Below, one piece after another: positions 41,872-49,631 of a stretch of DNA of 64,000 nt (positions are counted from its first letter, which is position 1; each line of letters starts with the position of its first letter). The notes below the pieces were generated by a model, which was given only the letters and a program-made list of their open reading frames with translations, searched no databases and had not been told where the DNA came from. Source of the DNA: UBA10677 sp045532295 (GTDB taxonomy: Bacteria > Bacillota > Clostridia > Christensenellales > Pumilibacteraceae); the NCBI GenBank assembly GCA_045532295.1, contig JAZSFP010000007.1, positions 1 through 64,000 on the forward strand. Reading direction: 5' to 3'. The position numbers were made by a program, and so were the translations under genes.

Positions 41872-42803
41872 AACTTTTTCAAAACTCGCTCACACTCTTT
41901 TTTGATTTCTTCGCAAAGTGATTGAGGAGAGAGTAGAGTTATGCTTGAACCGAACCCAAGCAGTTTAGCAAGCAACGCTTTTCCGCCCGGAACGGTGGCG
42001 TGAGCAATATACTTATATCCACGCTCAAAGATAGCGTCGTGTCCAAGCCACTCTTCAATGTCCGCTAAAATAGTAGAGGAGAATTCGAATTCAATATCTA
42101 CCCAGTCGGCGTTTTCAAAGCCTGCGTCAAGATGTTCGTAAACGTTGTGTTCGCGCCTTTCAAAGGGCAAATCCGTCTCCATAATAGAGGTTATGCGCGC
42201 GAGTTTAAATAATCTAAAATCTTGACGAGTATGACACCAGCCGAAAGTGTACCAAACTCCATCCTTAAGTACTCTATAATAAGGGTCGAACCGCCTGTGA
42301 GTACGCGTTTCGTAGCGGTCCACGTACACGAGTTTAACGCTGGTTTTTTTATCAATAGCCTTTTGAAGAGCCTCCATTTTCGCTCGGTAAGAGGCAGGAT
42401 TGTTCCAAGAACCTCCGTCAATAATAAGCGAATCGTTTCCGATAAGATAACGCTCACCCTCTTTACGCTTTTCAAGATACTCAAGTTTATCAATAATAAT
42501 AGCGTTAAGTTTGTCCTCGTCCTTCTCTTTTCCCTTTTCTTTTTTTAGTAGCCCTATAATTCTTGATAGTTCGCCTTCGGTAAAGAAAGTCTTATCGAAT
42601 TGATACTCGCTTGCAAGTTCGTAGCCACCACCACGCCCAGGCGTAGCGAAAATAGGCACGCCTGCAATGCCAAGCGCGTCAACGTAACGGGCAACCGTCC
42701 GTTCACTCATTTCGTACTTTTCCGCCAAGTATTTTGCCGTAACCTTCTTGTGCGAAAGTAAAGTAAGTAGAATTGCAAAAATAAGACCTGAGTTCATAAT
42801 CAC
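41868..42803 (-). CDS. HTH-WYL transcriptional regulator (YafY/PafB-like)
   Basis: 311 residues. N-terminal HTH_11 winged helix (about 5-60, VTAKYLAEKYEMSERTVARYVDAL), central WYL domain (about 140-230, LVYVDRYETRTHRRFDPYYR, then DGVWYTFGWC: the signature Trp-Tyr-Leu is Trp-Tyr-Thr here) and C-terminal WCX extension. WYL domains bind nucleic-acid ligands; PafB/PafC of Actinobacteria use them to switch on DNA-damage genes. It has its own promoter and adjoins a palindromic operator shared with dinB/uvrB. Function as activator or repressor is unresolved. Confidence 0.88.
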   Translation of the reverse strand: MIMNSGLIFAILLTLLSHKKVTAKYLAEKYEMSERTVARYVDALGIAGVPIFATPGRGGGYELASEYQFDKTFFTEGELSRIIGLLKKEKGKEKDEDKLNAIIIDKLEYLEKRKEGERYLIGNDSLIIDGGSWNNPASYRAKMEALQKAIDKKTSVKLVYVDRYETRTHRRFDPYYRVLKDGVWYTFGWCHTRQDFRLFKLARITSIMETDLPFERREHNVYEHLDAGFENADWVDIEFEFSSTILADIEEWLGHDAIFERGYKYIAHATVPGGKALLAKLLGFGSSITLLSPQSLCEEIKKECERVLKKF

Positions 42804-42815
42804 TCCTTATGCTTT

Positions 42816-42844
42816 AACTATACTATAAGAAAAGCGTATTGTCA
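42816..42844 (-). promoter_or_regulatory. promoter of the WYL regulator gene
   Basis: Minus strand: TTGACA (42844-42839), 17-bp spacer, TATAGT (42821-42816), then AAGGAG before the ATG. It lies about 60 bp from the operator, so the regulator may be expressed constitutively. Confidence 0.65.
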
Positions 42845-42905
42845 AGCGTAAAAACAAAAAAGAAAAAAATTTTGAAAAAAACTTTAAAAAACTTGAAAAT
42901 TCTTT

Positions 42906-42945
42906 AATTACTGACACCCCGTTGTCAGTAATTCTATGCTATAAT
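42906..42945 (+). promoter_or_regulatory. WYL-adjacent palindromic operator with TTGTCA-N12-TATAAT promoter
   Basis: AATTACTGACA (42906-42916), 6-nt spacer, TGTCAGTAATT (42923-42933) form a perfect 11-bp inverted repeat. TTGTCA (42922-42927) lies exactly 12 bp before TATAAT (42940-42945), so the promoter lacks a normal -35 spacing. It serves the 42,974 gene, which has GGAGG. The block from 42908 to 42945 matches the minus strand of 21364-21327 at 33 of 38 positions. Confidence 0.75.
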
Positions 42946-42973
42946 TTAGAAAAAATGAACGGAGGACAAAAAA

Positions 42974-43291
42974 ATGTATTTAACCATTGATCTTAATAAT
43001 CAGGTAAATTTAGGTGAAGTAATCGTAATCAAGTCTGACAATAACGGCGGTATCGGAGCGTTTTTAGTGTCGGGAGAAAAGGTAGGAAAACTTGCGTCCA
43101 CTCAACCCGAAGGATGTGTAAATTACTGGACGGTTGCAGGCAATATCTTCGCTAATCGCGTCCTTTGTAAAGTAGCAATCAAAACGGGTAACACCGCCAT
43201 TTTGCAAACTGAAAGCGCTCTTCTTAAAAACGCAATCCCAGCATATAGTAGGGTGGTAGTGGAAGGATACGGTATGCTTATTGCCCGTTAA
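42974..43291 (+). CDS. small protein of unknown function with damage-type promoter
   Basis: 105 residues, soluble, probably all beta (LGEVIVIKSDNNGGIGAFLV, then GEKVGKLASTQP). I do not recognise the family with confidence; the GxFLV...GEKVGKLAS segment loosely resembles a HIRAN-type fold (found in DNA-damage proteins), but that is a guess. A GGAGGACAAA site and a strong -10 support expression. Divergent from the WYL regulator and under the shared operator, it is probably a direct target. Confidence 0.65.
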   Translation: MYLTIDLNNQVNLGEVIVIKSDNNGGIGAFLVSGEKVGKLASTQPEGCVNYWTVAGNIFANRVLCKVAIKTGNTAILQTESALLKNAIPAYSRVVVEGYGMLIAR

Positions 43292-43670
43292 ACGAGCGAT
43301 AAACTTCGCAATACTTTGTCAGTGGATTTCGCCCGAACAGTCGAGTACCTCTTTGTACACTCCTGTCCGTGCTCAATCCCTTTCCTCGTCTTGCTCGTTT
43401 CTTCCTCGTTTAACCCTTGACCAAATCGAGCGACTAATACGCGGAAGTATAACTTATAAACCGACTTTCGCCAAAGCGCGACCTTCACTCCCGTTTGCAA
43501 CGGGCGAGCGGAGCGAGAAGTCGCCCCCACTCGCAGTAGGTGAGCGTATCTAATAAAGTCTTCTCTCTATGTGAGTAACATTTTGCCTTGGTTAGCGGGC
43601 GCTACGAGGTAAAGCGTTACTCTAATAAGATAAAAATGGAAGGTTTTCCTCCCTCACTCATAACCTTCCT
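43292..43670. other. non-coding stretch with possible hairpins
   Basis: About 380 bp with no convincing gene. It contains GGGCGA...TCGCCC (about 43501-43526) and GGAAGGTT...AACCTTCC (43638-43669) inverted repeats; the second, read on the minus strand, ends in ATTTTTATC and may be an extra terminator for dapB. A frame of 90 codons from 43281 has atypical composition and no ribosome binding site. Confidence 0.5.
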
Positions 43671-43675
43671 AAAAT

Positions 43676-43710
43676 AAAAAACGGCGAGGCCACAAAACTT
43701 CGTCGTTTTT
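43676..43710. terminator. terminator of the asd-dapA-dapB operon
   Basis: AAAAACGGCGAGG pairs with CTTCGTCGTTTTT with wobble pairs around a short loop, bounded by A and T runs. It lies 50 bp after the dapB stop on the minus strand. Confidence 0.75.
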
Positions 43711-43762
43711 ATTTTATATTCTGTCGCGGTTTTCTCGTTAACCCGCAACTACTTTAAATATT

Positions 43763-44500
43763 TTACTCGAGAGCGTTTTTCATCGTGTAATATCCGCTTG
43801 TCTTATCCGCTAAGAATTTTGCAGCCTTGATTGCGCCTTCAGCAAAAATTCCACGGGAAAGAGCAGTGTGGGAAAGCGTAATAATTTCGTCAGCGCCAGC
43901 AAAGATAACTTCGTGTTCGCCTACGATAGTACCGCCACGAACTGCGTGAATAGTAACTTCATCAGCATTTCTCTTGCTTGCGCCCTCGCGACCGTATAAG
44001 AATTTTGCATCCGTCTTAACTTCCTTAACCGCGTTTGCAAGCATTAAAGCAGTACCGCTTGGAGCGTCCGCTTTTTGATTATGATGTTTTTCGATAATCT
44101 CAATATCAAAAGCATCGCCGATTTTAGCGGTAACCTCGCTAACGAGTTTAAGCAAAAGATTGACACCCACACTCATATTACCCGAGCGAAGAACGGCGCA
44201 AGTAGAGGAAGTTTCTCTAATTTCCTTTTCTTGACTGTCGCTATATCCGGTAGACGCCAAAACTGCGCCTTTGCCGGACCTTTTCATAAGCGCAATAACG
44301 CTCGGTAAAACTTCCGCCCTCGAAAAATCAACGATTACGTCGAAGTTAAGGGGAATAGCGTTAATATCGGTATAAGTGGGAACGGTAGGATGAGCAGTAA
44401 TATCAAAACCACCAACGACTTCTACGCCACGCTCGTTGGCGCACTCAACGATGCGTCTTCCCATTTTTCCAGATATTCCAAAAAGAAAAATCTTAACCAT
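43763..44500 (-). CDS. dapB: 4-hydroxy-tetrahydrodipicolinate reductase
   Basis: 245 residues. N-terminal NAD(P)-binding motif IFLFGISGKMGRRIVECANE; catalytic EIIEKHHNQKADAPSGTALM; RGGTIVGEHEVIF C-terminal region. It reduces the DapA product on the way to diaminopimelate and lysine. The usual E/D-H-H-x-x-K pattern is intact. Third gene of the lysine-riboswitch operon, AAGGAG before the ATG. Confidence 0.95.
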   Translation of the reverse strand: MVKIFLFGISGKMGRRIVECANERGVEVVGGFDITAHPTVPTYTDINAIPLNFDVIVDFSRAEVLPSVIALMKRSGKGAVLASTGYSDSQEKEIRETSSTCAVLRSGNMSVGVNLLLKLVSEVTAKIGDAFDIEIIEKHHNQKADAPSGTALMLANAVKEVKTDAKFLYGREGASKRNADEVTIHAVRGGTIVGEHEVIFAGADEIITLSHTALSRGIFAEGAIKAAKFLADKTSGYYTMKNALE

Positions 44501-44509
44501 AATAACTCC

Positions 44510-45388
44510 TTATAAAAGACCTAATTTACTCATTTCCGCTTCAAGACGCGTTGCATTATCCTCTTCCATTTCGGTAAGGGGAAGACGAGGTTTAGCCGAA
44601 CCAAAGCCAAGTAAGGACATACCTTTCTTTACGGGGATAGGATTAACCTCGCAGAAGAGTTCGTCGATGAGCGGATTAAGTTTGAATTGAGCCTCGCGCG
44701 ATGCGGAAACGTTGCCGTTAAAGAAAGCGGTAGTAATATCGCTAGTTTGTTTAGGCGCAATATTCGCTACTACGGAAATAACGCCTTTTGCGCCAAGCGT
44801 AAGCCCAAGGAAAGTAAGACCGTCGTCGCCAAGATAAATATCTAGACCGTCGCCTACCAAACGAGCAAGTTTTTGAATTTGCGTCATATTACCGCAAGCC
44901 TCTTTGATAGCAACGATATTATCAACTTTAGAAAGTTTAACTGCCGTTTCAGGCAAAATATTAACACCCGTTCTTCCGGGAACGTTATACATAATTACGG
45001 GAAGAGTAGTAGCGTTTGCAACGGCGGTGTAATGCTCAATCAAGCCACGCTGAGTGCATTTATTGTAATACGGAGTAACGACGAGCAAAGCGTCCGCGCC
45101 CATTTTTTCCGCATCAACGGCGTTAGCAACGGTAGAAGAAGTAGAGTTACAACCGCAACCTACGATTACGGGAACTCTGCCACCTATTTTATCAATAGCA
45201 AACTTGATAACGCTATTGCGCTCGTCTGCGCTCATAGTGGACGGCTCGCCAGTAGTACCGCAAACGCAAAGCGCGTTAACGCCACCGTCAAGATAGTATT
45301 CAATTGCGCGACCAAAAGCCTCGAAATCTACACCCGTTTCAGTGAACGGAGTAGTCATAGCCACGCAAACGCCTTTAAAAACAGCCAT
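44510..45388 (-). CDS. dapA: 4-hydroxy-tetrahydrodipicolinate synthase
   Basis: 292 residues of the class I aldolase barrel. GVCVAMTTPFTETG, the GTTGEPSTMSADE motif with the catalytic Thr-Thr pair, the Tyr in VMYNVPGRTGVNI, and the Schiff-base Lys in VAIKEACGN. It condenses pyruvate and aspartate semialdehyde. GAGG precedes the ATG. It lies 9 bp upstream of dapB. Confidence 0.96.
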   Translation of the reverse strand: MAVFKGVCVAMTTPFTETGVDFEAFGRAIEYYLDGGVNALCVCGTTGEPSTMSADERNSVIKFAIDKIGGRVPVIVGCGCNSTSSTVANAVDAEKMGADALLVVTPYYNKCTQRGLIEHYTAVANATTLPVIMYNVPGRTGVNILPETAVKLSKVDNIVAIKEACGNMTQIQKLARLVGDGLDIYLGDDGLTFLGLTLGAKGVISVVANIAPKQTSDITTAFFNGNVSASREAQFKLNPLIDELFCEVNPIPVKKGMSLLGFGSAKPRLPLTEMEEDNATRLEAEMSKLGLL

Positions 45389-45444
45389 AATAACCTCTCA
45401 AAGTAAATTTATTCACAAACCTTTAACTGATTGCACGCAAAAGA

Positions 45445-46440
45445 TTAACCTCTTTTTGCTATAATTCTTTCAGCAATTTGAACTGCGTTGGTTGCAGCGC
45501 CCTTTCTAATGTTGTCCGCAACTACCCACATATTGATACCGCTATCAACGGTGTCGTCGATACGCACTCTACCAACGAAAACTTCGTCGTGATCTTGAGC
45601 CTCAAGGGGAGTGGGGTAAACTGCGTTCGTAACGTCGTCAACGAGAACGACACCCTCAGCCTCGCGAAGCGTTTCCATAACGCCTCCAAGAGTTACGGGT
45701 TTAACGAACTCAACGTTAATGCTTTCGCTATGACCGTGGAAAACGGGAACGCGAACGGTGGTTGCGGTAATCTTAAGACTCTCGTCACCAAGAATTTTCT
45801 TGGTTTCGAAAATCATCTTCTGCTCTTCTTTAGTGTAGCCGCTTGGAAGGAACACGTCGATGTGAGGAATACAGTTGCCAAAGATGGGCTTGGGGAACTT
45901 TTTAGGAGCAACGCCCTTAATTCCTTCCTCAAGGTCAGTGTAACCTGCAACGCCCGCGCCACTTACCGCTTGATAGGTAGAGTAAACGATACGCTTAATA
46001 CCGTACTTGCGATGAAGAGGAGCAAGAGCAACGACTGCTTGAATGGTTGAGCAGTTGGGGTTAGCGATAATACCCTTATTCCATTCTATGTCGTGAGCGT
46101 TAACTTCGGGAACGACGAGGGGAATTTCAGGGTCGGTACGCCATTGAGAAGAGTTGTCGATGACGGTAGCGCCACACTCAGCGAAGAGGGGCGCGAAAGC
46201 CTTAGAAGTGGACGCGCCGGCAGAGAAAAGCGCGATGTCTACTTTGGTAGCGCGTACGTTTTCCTCGTTAAGTTCAATAACGGTATAGGTTTTTCCCATA
46301 AACTCGATTTGCTTACCAGCAGAGCGCGCGCTCGCGAAAAGGTAATAGTTTTCAACGGGCAATTTGCGTTCGGAAAGAACTTCAAGCATTTTTCTGCCTA
46401 CCATACCGGTAGCGCCAACAACGGCAACATTGTATTTCAT
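45445..46440 (-). CDS. asd: aspartate-semialdehyde dehydrogenase
   Basis: 331 residues. NADP-binding NVAVVGATGMVGRKMLEVL, the active-site Cys in ANPNCSTIQAV, and the YSTYQAVSGAGVAGY motif. It makes aspartate semialdehyde for lysine, threonine and methionine, and its product also feeds hom at 8.2 kb. First gene after the lysine riboswitch, with AAGGAG before the ATG. Confidence 0.96.
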   Translation of the reverse strand: MKYNVAVVGATGMVGRKMLEVLSERKLPVENYYLFASARSAGKQIEFMGKTYTVIELNEENVRATKVDIALFSAGASTSKAFAPLFAECGATVIDNSSQWRTDPEIPLVVPEVNAHDIEWNKGIIANPNCSTIQAVVALAPLHRKYGIKRIVYSTYQAVSGAGVAGYTDLEEGIKGVAPKKFPKPIFGNCIPHIDVFLPSGYTKEEQKMIFETKKILGDESLKITATTVRVPVFHGHSESINVEFVKPVTLGGVMETLREAEGVVLVDDVTNAVYPTPLEAQDHDEVFVGRVRIDDTVDSGINMWVVADNIRKGAATNAVQIAERIIAKRG

Positions 46441-46478
46441 ATTCGTATCTCCTTATAAAGAAAAATTTAAACAAAATA

Positions 46479-46507
46479 AGCGGTCAAAGTAAAGCACAAT
46501 GACCGCT
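46479..46507 (-). terminator. possible expression-platform terminator of the lysine riboswitch
   Basis: AGCGGTCA (46507-46500 read on the minus strand) pairs with TGACCGCT (46486-46479) and is followed by TTATTTT. It lies between the aptamer and asd, where a lysine-dependent terminator would be expected. The T run is short. Confidence 0.6.
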
Positions 46508-46527
46508 ACAAAAAACGAAAAAGGTCA

Positions 46528-46700
46528 AATAATGTGCTCCATTCCCAAGAATGACAGTTGCAAGGTATTAGCCGTTGCACCCAGCGTAGCGCTTTCAAAA
46601 TTTGGTCAAAAAGACGAACGCTTCGGCGTTGATGACCTTTCTCCGCACCGTCGACCAAAGACGCAAAAGCGGATACTAATTCTCAACGCTCCTCATTATT
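46528..46700 (-). promoter_or_regulatory. lysine riboswitch (L box) controlling asd-dapA-dapB
   Basis: On the minus strand the aptamer core motifs occur in order: GAGGAGCG, AGTA, GGAGAAAGGT, CGCCGAAGCG, GCTGGGTGCAACGG, CTGTCAT and GGAGCAC. The closing stem forms from AAATAATG (5' end) with CATTATTT (3' end). These are the conserved lysine-aptamer elements. High lysine is expected to stop expression of the three downstream genes. Motif recognition by eye is strong. Confidence 0.93.
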
Positions 46701-46707
46701 TGCGAAT

Positions 46708-46736
46708 ATATTAACACAAAATTAAATACTTGTCAA
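46708..46736 (-). promoter_or_regulatory. promoter of the lysine riboswitch-asd operon
   Basis: Minus strand: TTGACA (46736-46731), 17-bp spacer, TAATAT (46713-46708), about 7 nt before the riboswitch start. Confidence 0.7.
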
Positions 46737-46765
46737 TCAAATTACGTAAAATGAGCGCAAAATGA

Positions 46766-46794
46766 TTGAAAAATTTATTTAAATGTTATATAAT
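46766..46794 (+). promoter_or_regulatory. promoter of the 46.8-52.2 kb cluster
   Basis: TTGAAA (46766-46771), 17-bp spacer, TATAAT (46789-46794), short leader and GAGGAG before the ATG at 46810. Confidence 0.65.
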
Positions 46795-46809
46795 TTACAA
46801 TAGAGGAGT

Positions 46810-47547
46810 ATGGGCGCGCAATTTTTCGCCAAAAAGACGAGTATGAGAAAAAGAGAGCCAAATAAAAAAACAATCTCAAAGTCTATGGACAAGCGTACCG
46901 TGTTTTTTGCAAAACTCAATCTGCTTATTGATAGCGAAAACGCCGACCTAACTTCCGCGCTAACGCTCGCTATAAAGAAAAAACGAGTAAAGGTAAACCT
47001 CTATTTTTCTCCGCTAAATAAGGCGAAACCTCTTCCAGTAATCTTGGTTAAAACGAAAAAGGGCGAAGAGGGAATAGTTTTTCAAAGCGGTATGAGTAGT
47101 GGCGGAACAAAAATGCGCGTAAGCGAATATAACGCGCAAACAGCCCTTGCACTTAAAAATTTAGCAAACTCCTATAACCGCGACGACTTTGTATCGTGCG
47201 TCGTTGAAAAGGAGGACGCTTTAATCGTAACGACTACTTACTTTAGCGAAGAGTGGTTTGAAAAGTATCTTATGGAGCAAGCGCGAATTTTGGTGGACGC
47301 AAGAGTGGAAACGCTCTCCGCTTATCCGCCTTTTGCGATTGATTATAACGCTCAAACGATACTGCATCGAAACCTTCTTTCTCAAAAAATCACGACTATG
47401 AACTCCCTTAACTTCAACGAGGGCTTGAGCGAAGGCGACGAGAAAGAAGACAGAATACTTTATATTGAACTTACGGCGGATAAAAACGCTTGCGAATTAG
47501 CGACGGCGGTTGCCGATGCGCTTAAAAAACTTACGGAGGCTATTTAG
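46810..47547 (+). CDS. hypothetical protein, alpha/beta, unknown
   Basis: 245 residues after TAGAGGAG. A basic N-terminal segment (about 1-30, MRKREPNKKTISKSMDKRT) precedes a regular alpha/beta chain with no obvious catalytic motif. I do not recognise the family. It ends 2 bp before the membrane-protein gene, so they are co-transcribed; the whole cluster to 52.2 kb may act in one process. Confidence 0.65.
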   Translation: MGAQFFAKKTSMRKREPNKKTISKSMDKRTVFFAKLNLLIDSENADLTSALTLAIKKKRVKVNLYFSPLNKAKPLPVILVKTKKGEEGIVFQSGMSSGGTKMRVSEYNAQTALALKNLANSYNRDDFVSCVVEKEDALIVTTTYFSEEWFEKYLMEQARILVDARVETLSAYPPFAIDYNAQTILHRNLLSQKITTMNSLNFNEGLSEGDEKEDRILYIELTADKNACELATAVADALKKLTEAI

Positions 47548-47549
47548 AA

Positions 47550-48908
47550 ATGGCAGAAAAGAAAGGCTTAATTTACAGACTTACGATGGGTAGCGATAAT
47601 CTTCCCGACTTTACCCCGAATAAACTTCCCGGTTCGCGTTGGGCGGTATTTAAGGACGTTTTTACTAATCGTCTTGGCGCAATGGCAAAGATTAGTCTTC
47701 TTACCGCGCTATTTTGCATACCCGCAATAGTGTGGATAATTATAATGTATATGGCAAAGAGCGTGGACGCAACGCTTATTCCCTATTCGTCGAATATCGG
47801 CATAGGCTACCCCGTAGTAACTAACGCTACTCTCATCGGCGAGTACCGTACCTTTATGTACACTATCCAAGAATTCTTATTCTTTATCCCCGCTCTTATG
47901 ATAGCGTCGCTTGGATTTGCAGGAGCGTTCCACGTTATGAAACTTCTCGCTTGGGGAGAGGGCGTATCGGTAGGTAGTACCTTCTTCCAAGGCATTAAAA
48001 AGAACTGGGCACACTTCTTGTTTATATTCCTTATCCTTGGAATTTCCCTCTTTACGATGGCGTTCAATATTTCCGCTGCAGGTTATTCGGGGCTTGGTAT
48101 GAACGAAGTCCTTCAAACCATATCGTTAGTGCTTGCAATCGTGCAGTTCGTGTTCGTAATGTGTATGATGATATTTATGTGTTCTCAAGAGGTAACCTAT
48201 AAACTCAAATTTTTCCACCTCTTTAAGAACAGCGTGCTTATGGCGTTTGCGCTTATCCCCCAAAACCTTTTCTTCCTTATTCTTTCCGCGCTTCCCATAG
48301 TAATCGTAATGATTTTGCCCATATCCTTTGCAATGATAGGCTGGCTCGTAATCATCATCTTAGGCCCTGCGTACGTGGTGCTCATTTGGACTTGCTACTC
48401 GCAGTGGGTGTTCGATAAATATATCAACGATAAAGTTAAAGGCGCAGTTAAACAACGCGGTATGTACGTTAAAAATCCCGAGGCGGAAAAGGCAGCGGAG
48501 ATTGAAAGAATTAAGGCAAGAAACGTCGTTTACGGCGCGGCTTACGTATCCCGTAGACTTTCAAGTATTGATAAAGGCGTAAGTTTTACTCCTCTTGCTA
48601 CCAACTTCTCACGCGCGGACCTTGCTAAACTTGGCGAAGAAAAACAGCGTATGAGCGATGAGATCGACAGAGAAAAGGCGGAGATAGAAACTCAACTTGA
48701 GGAAGAACTCCGCGTTTACGAGGAGGCTCAAGCGGCTGAAAAGAAAAAAGGCAAAAAGAAAAAGAAGGACGAAAAGCCCGAAGAGATGACTTTCGTCGAA
48801 TATAAAAAGAAAGATAAAAAGAAGAAGAAAAAGCAAAAGATTAGCGAAACGGATATTGCAACGATGCCCGTTTCTACCGAGGAATACAAAGAGGACGACA
48901 GCGAGTAA
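47550..48908 (+). CDS. multi-spanning membrane protein with charged C-terminal tail
   Basis: 452 residues. About six hydrophobic segments lie between residues 44 and 290, somewhat like DUF624-type integral proteins. The tail (about 310-452) is a Lys/Glu-rich coiled coil ending in Lys repeats (KKKGKKKKKDEKPEEMTFVE, YKKKDKKKKKK). The tail could bind nucleic acid, ribosomes or acidic protein. Function unknown. It is followed without gap by a methyltransferase. Confidence 0.7.
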   Translation: MAEKKGLIYRLTMGSDNLPDFTPNKLPGSRWAVFKDVFTNRLGAMAKISLLTALFCIPAIVWIIIMYMAKSVDATLIPYSSNIGIGYPVVTNATLIGEYRTFMYTIQEFLFFIPALMIASLGFAGAFHVMKLLAWGEGVSVGSTFFQGIKKNWAHFLFIFLILGISLFTMAFNISAAGYSGLGMNEVLQTISLVLAIVQFVFVMCMMIFMCSQEVTYKLKFFHLFKNSVLMAFALIPQNLFFLILSALPIVIVMILPISFAMIGWLVIIILGPAYVVLIWTCYSQWVFDKYINDKVKGAVKQRGMYVKNPEAEKAAEIERIKARNVVYGAAYVSRRLSSIDKGVSFTPLATNFSRADLAKLGEEKQRMSDEIDREKAEIETQLEEELRVYEEAQAAEKKKGKKKKKDEKPEEMTFVEYKKKDKKKKKKQKISETDIATMPVSTEEYKEDDSE

Positions 48909-49631
48909 ATGTACGAGGTATTATCCGACTTTTACGATATTTTTATGGACGACGTGCCGTATGAGAAATGGTGCGAATATATCGCGCGCTTTTTAAAAAA
49001 GGAAAGCAAAGGCGTGGATATCGGTTGTGGAACGGGCGCGTTCACTCGACTTCTCCATAAAAAAGGATTTACCGTAACTGGCGTTGACCAAAGCCCTCAA
49101 ATGCTGGAAAAAGCGAAAAAGAAAGCAAAAAGCGAGGGTATGGATATAAATTTTGCGGTAGGCGATGCAACCACGCTTGCTCTTCCTCGCCCCGTAGATT
49201 TTATAACCGCAAATTGCGACGTGGTTAATTATCTTAAAAACCCCCTCAAATTTTTCCGCTTGGCTTATAAAAATCTTAAAGAGGGCGGAGCGTTCGTATT
49301 CGATATATCCACCCACTATAAACTATCAAAAATTCTTTCAAACAACGTTTTCACTCTCAAAAAAGAGGGGATAACTTATATTTGGGAAAACTTTTATTCT
49401 GAAAAAGGCGCGAAAGTGGATATGAAACTGACATTTTTTGCGCCCGAAGGGAATAACCTATATTCCGAGCATATCGACGAGCAAACGCAATACGCTCATC
49501 AAACGGCAGATATTATAAGCGCGCTAAACGAGGCGGGGTTTAGCGACGTTTCAGCGTACGGATTTTTATCGAAGTCCGCGCCTAAAGAAACTGAAGAGCG
49601 AGTGCATTTCGTATCTTACAGGAGGAGTTAA
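48909..49631 (+). CDS. SAM-dependent methyltransferase
   Basis: 240 residues, class I. The SAM-binding motif is GVDIGCGTGAFTRLLHKKGF, followed by VTGVDQSPQMLEKAKKKA and the NCDVVNYLKNP segment. No substrate-specific motif is evident. Starts directly after the previous stop, so translation is probably coupled. Confidence 0.85.
   Translation: MYEVLSDFYDIFMDDVPYEKWCEYIARFLKKESKGVDIGCGTGAFTRLLHKKGFTVTGVDQSPQMLEKAKKKAKSEGMDINFAVGDATTLALPRPVDFITANCDVVNYLKNPLKFFRLAYKNLKEGGAFVFDISTHYKLSKILSNNVFTLKKEGITYIWENFYSEKGAKVDMKLTFFAPEGNNLYSEHIDEQTQYAHQTADIISALNEAGFSDVSAYGFLSKSAPKETEERVHFVSYRRS

Noticed and set aside
43281..43553. 90-codon open frame after the 42,974 gene
   Set aside because: No ribosome binding site, atypical residues (many Ser, Arg, Pro) and overlap with the preceding stop; treated as non-coding.
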